NCBI GenBank assembly: GCA_037968555.1
Contig: JBBKVS010000257.1
Location: 1-6,401, forward strand
DNA from: JAWXBM01 sp037968555
Lineage (GTDB): Bacteria > Pseudomonadota > Gammaproteobacteria > Xanthomonadales > SZUA-36
Direction: 5' to 3'
DNA: 6,401 nucleotides
A program made the translations under genes and the position numbers. The notes beneath the pieces were generated by a model. That model saw only the letters and a program-made list of their open reading frames with translations. It was not told where the DNA came from and did no database searches. Below are positions 6,004 through 6,401 of the stretch, piece after piece (position 1 is the stretch's first letter; every line of letters begins with the position of its first letter).

Positions 6004-6401
6004 GTGTATCCATCGTATGAGTTTTCCAGGCCGTTGTTTCGAATTCTGGTTTGCAGCATGATCCTAAGTATGAGCCAGATACCCGTTAATGAAATTCAAG
6101 CAGCCGATACAGACGTGATCCGGGCCCGCGATCTCGGCATTCCTTTCAATGGCAATCCTGGCCCCTTTAACGCCATCACCGATGTGGCGGGAGTCACAGT
6201 GGGGCAGGTGACTTTGATATCCGGTGAAGGGCCATTGAAAGTAGGTGCAGGGCCGGTACGAACCGGAGTGACCGCCGTTTTGCCACGTGGCAAGAGTTAC
6301 GATCCGGTATTTGCGGCTTGGTATTCACTGAACGGCAACGGTGAGATGACCGGCACCACCTGGGTGGAAGAAGGTGGTTTCCTTGAAGGCCCGGTGATGA
6401 T
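6004..6401 (+). CDS. P1 family (S58, DmpA/BapA-type) peptidase, N-terminal part
   Basis: The frame is open to the window end, with 132 codons visible. Conserved family blocks appear in order: RARDLGIPF (40-48), NAITDVAGVTVGQV (56-69), VRTGVTAVLPRG (85-96) and YSLNGNGEMTGTTWVEE (107-123). These identify the family S58 aminopeptidases (DmpA, beta-peptidyl aminopeptidase BapA), Ntn-type enzymes that cut themselves before the catalytic serine and then remove N-terminal residues from peptides, including D- or beta-amino acids in some members. The self-cleavage site lies beyond the window. The start is uncertain: GTG at 6004 has a strong AGGAGA site and adds a moderately hydrophobic stretch (FRILVCSMILSM, about 12-23) that could be a weak signal peptide, whereas ATG at 6070 gives a shorter, cytosolic form without a ribosome binding site. 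It is divergent from the amidohydrolase. Family call firm, start moderate. Confidence 0.9.
   Translation, partial: MYPSYEFSRPLFRILVCSMILSMSQIPVNEIQAADTDVIRARDLGIPFNGNPGPFNAITDVAGVTVGQVTLISGEGPLKVGAGPVRTGVTAVLPRGKSYDPVFAAWYSLNGNGEMTGTTWVEEGGFLEGPVM

Noticed and set aside
5841..6059. Minus-strand frame of 72 codons upstream of the peptidase
   Set aside because: It overlaps the likely peptidase start, has no clear ribosome binding site at normal spacing, and shows no recognisable domain or signal peptide. A real small gene cannot be excluded, but I see no support.

Overview
The window looks like chromosomal DNA of a Gammaproteobacterium, probably free-living and environmental. This is an inference from three things: a membrane-anchored winged-helix/TPR regulator of a type common there, exported hydrolases, and sequence of moderately high GC. 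I see no phage, plasmid, CRISPR, rRNA or tRNA signature. The window holds six protein-coding genes, two of them cut by the window edges.

Layout from left to right. (1) Positions 1-266, minus strand: the N-terminal 88 codons of a HI0933/YhiN-type FAD-dependent oxidoreductase. (2) Positions 267-546: a gap with no gene and one long hairpin (449-499). (3) Positions 547-1167, minus: a small exported protein with a beta-rich C-terminal domain. (4) Positions 1168-1273: a 106-bp gap packed with dyads. (5) Positions 1274-3193, minus: a transmembrane one-component regulator with a winged-helix DNA-binding domain, one membrane span, a TolB-like domain and TPR-like repeats. (6) Positions 3194-3528: a non-coding divergent region holding the likely promoter of the regulator. 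(7) Positions 3529-3738, plus: a 69-residue zinc-ribbon protein. (8) Positions 3766-3827: a perfect 25-bp inverted repeat acting as a bidirectional terminator between two convergent genes. (9) Positions 3843-5654, minus: an exported YtcJ-type amidohydrolase. (10) Positions 5655-6003: a divergent promoter region with an extended -10 and a 14-bp dyad. (11) Positions 6004-6401, plus: the N-terminal part of a DmpA/BapA-type (S58, P1 family) peptidase that runs off the window.

How the genes may work together. The regulator and the small exported protein downstream are on the same strand and are the most plausible functional pair: a membrane-bound regulator whose periplasmic part senses a signal, next to a secreted product. 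The amidohydrolase and the S58 peptidase are divergent and share one intergenic region; both cleave amide-type bonds, so a shared role in scavenging peptides or amides is plausible but unproven. The zinc-ribbon gene and the oxidoreductase look like unrelated housekeeping-type neighbours. I see no convincing new multi-gene system. The most unusual things are the structured non-coding segments (1168-1273, 3766-3827, 5709-5732) and the poorly characterised secreted protein beside the regulator.
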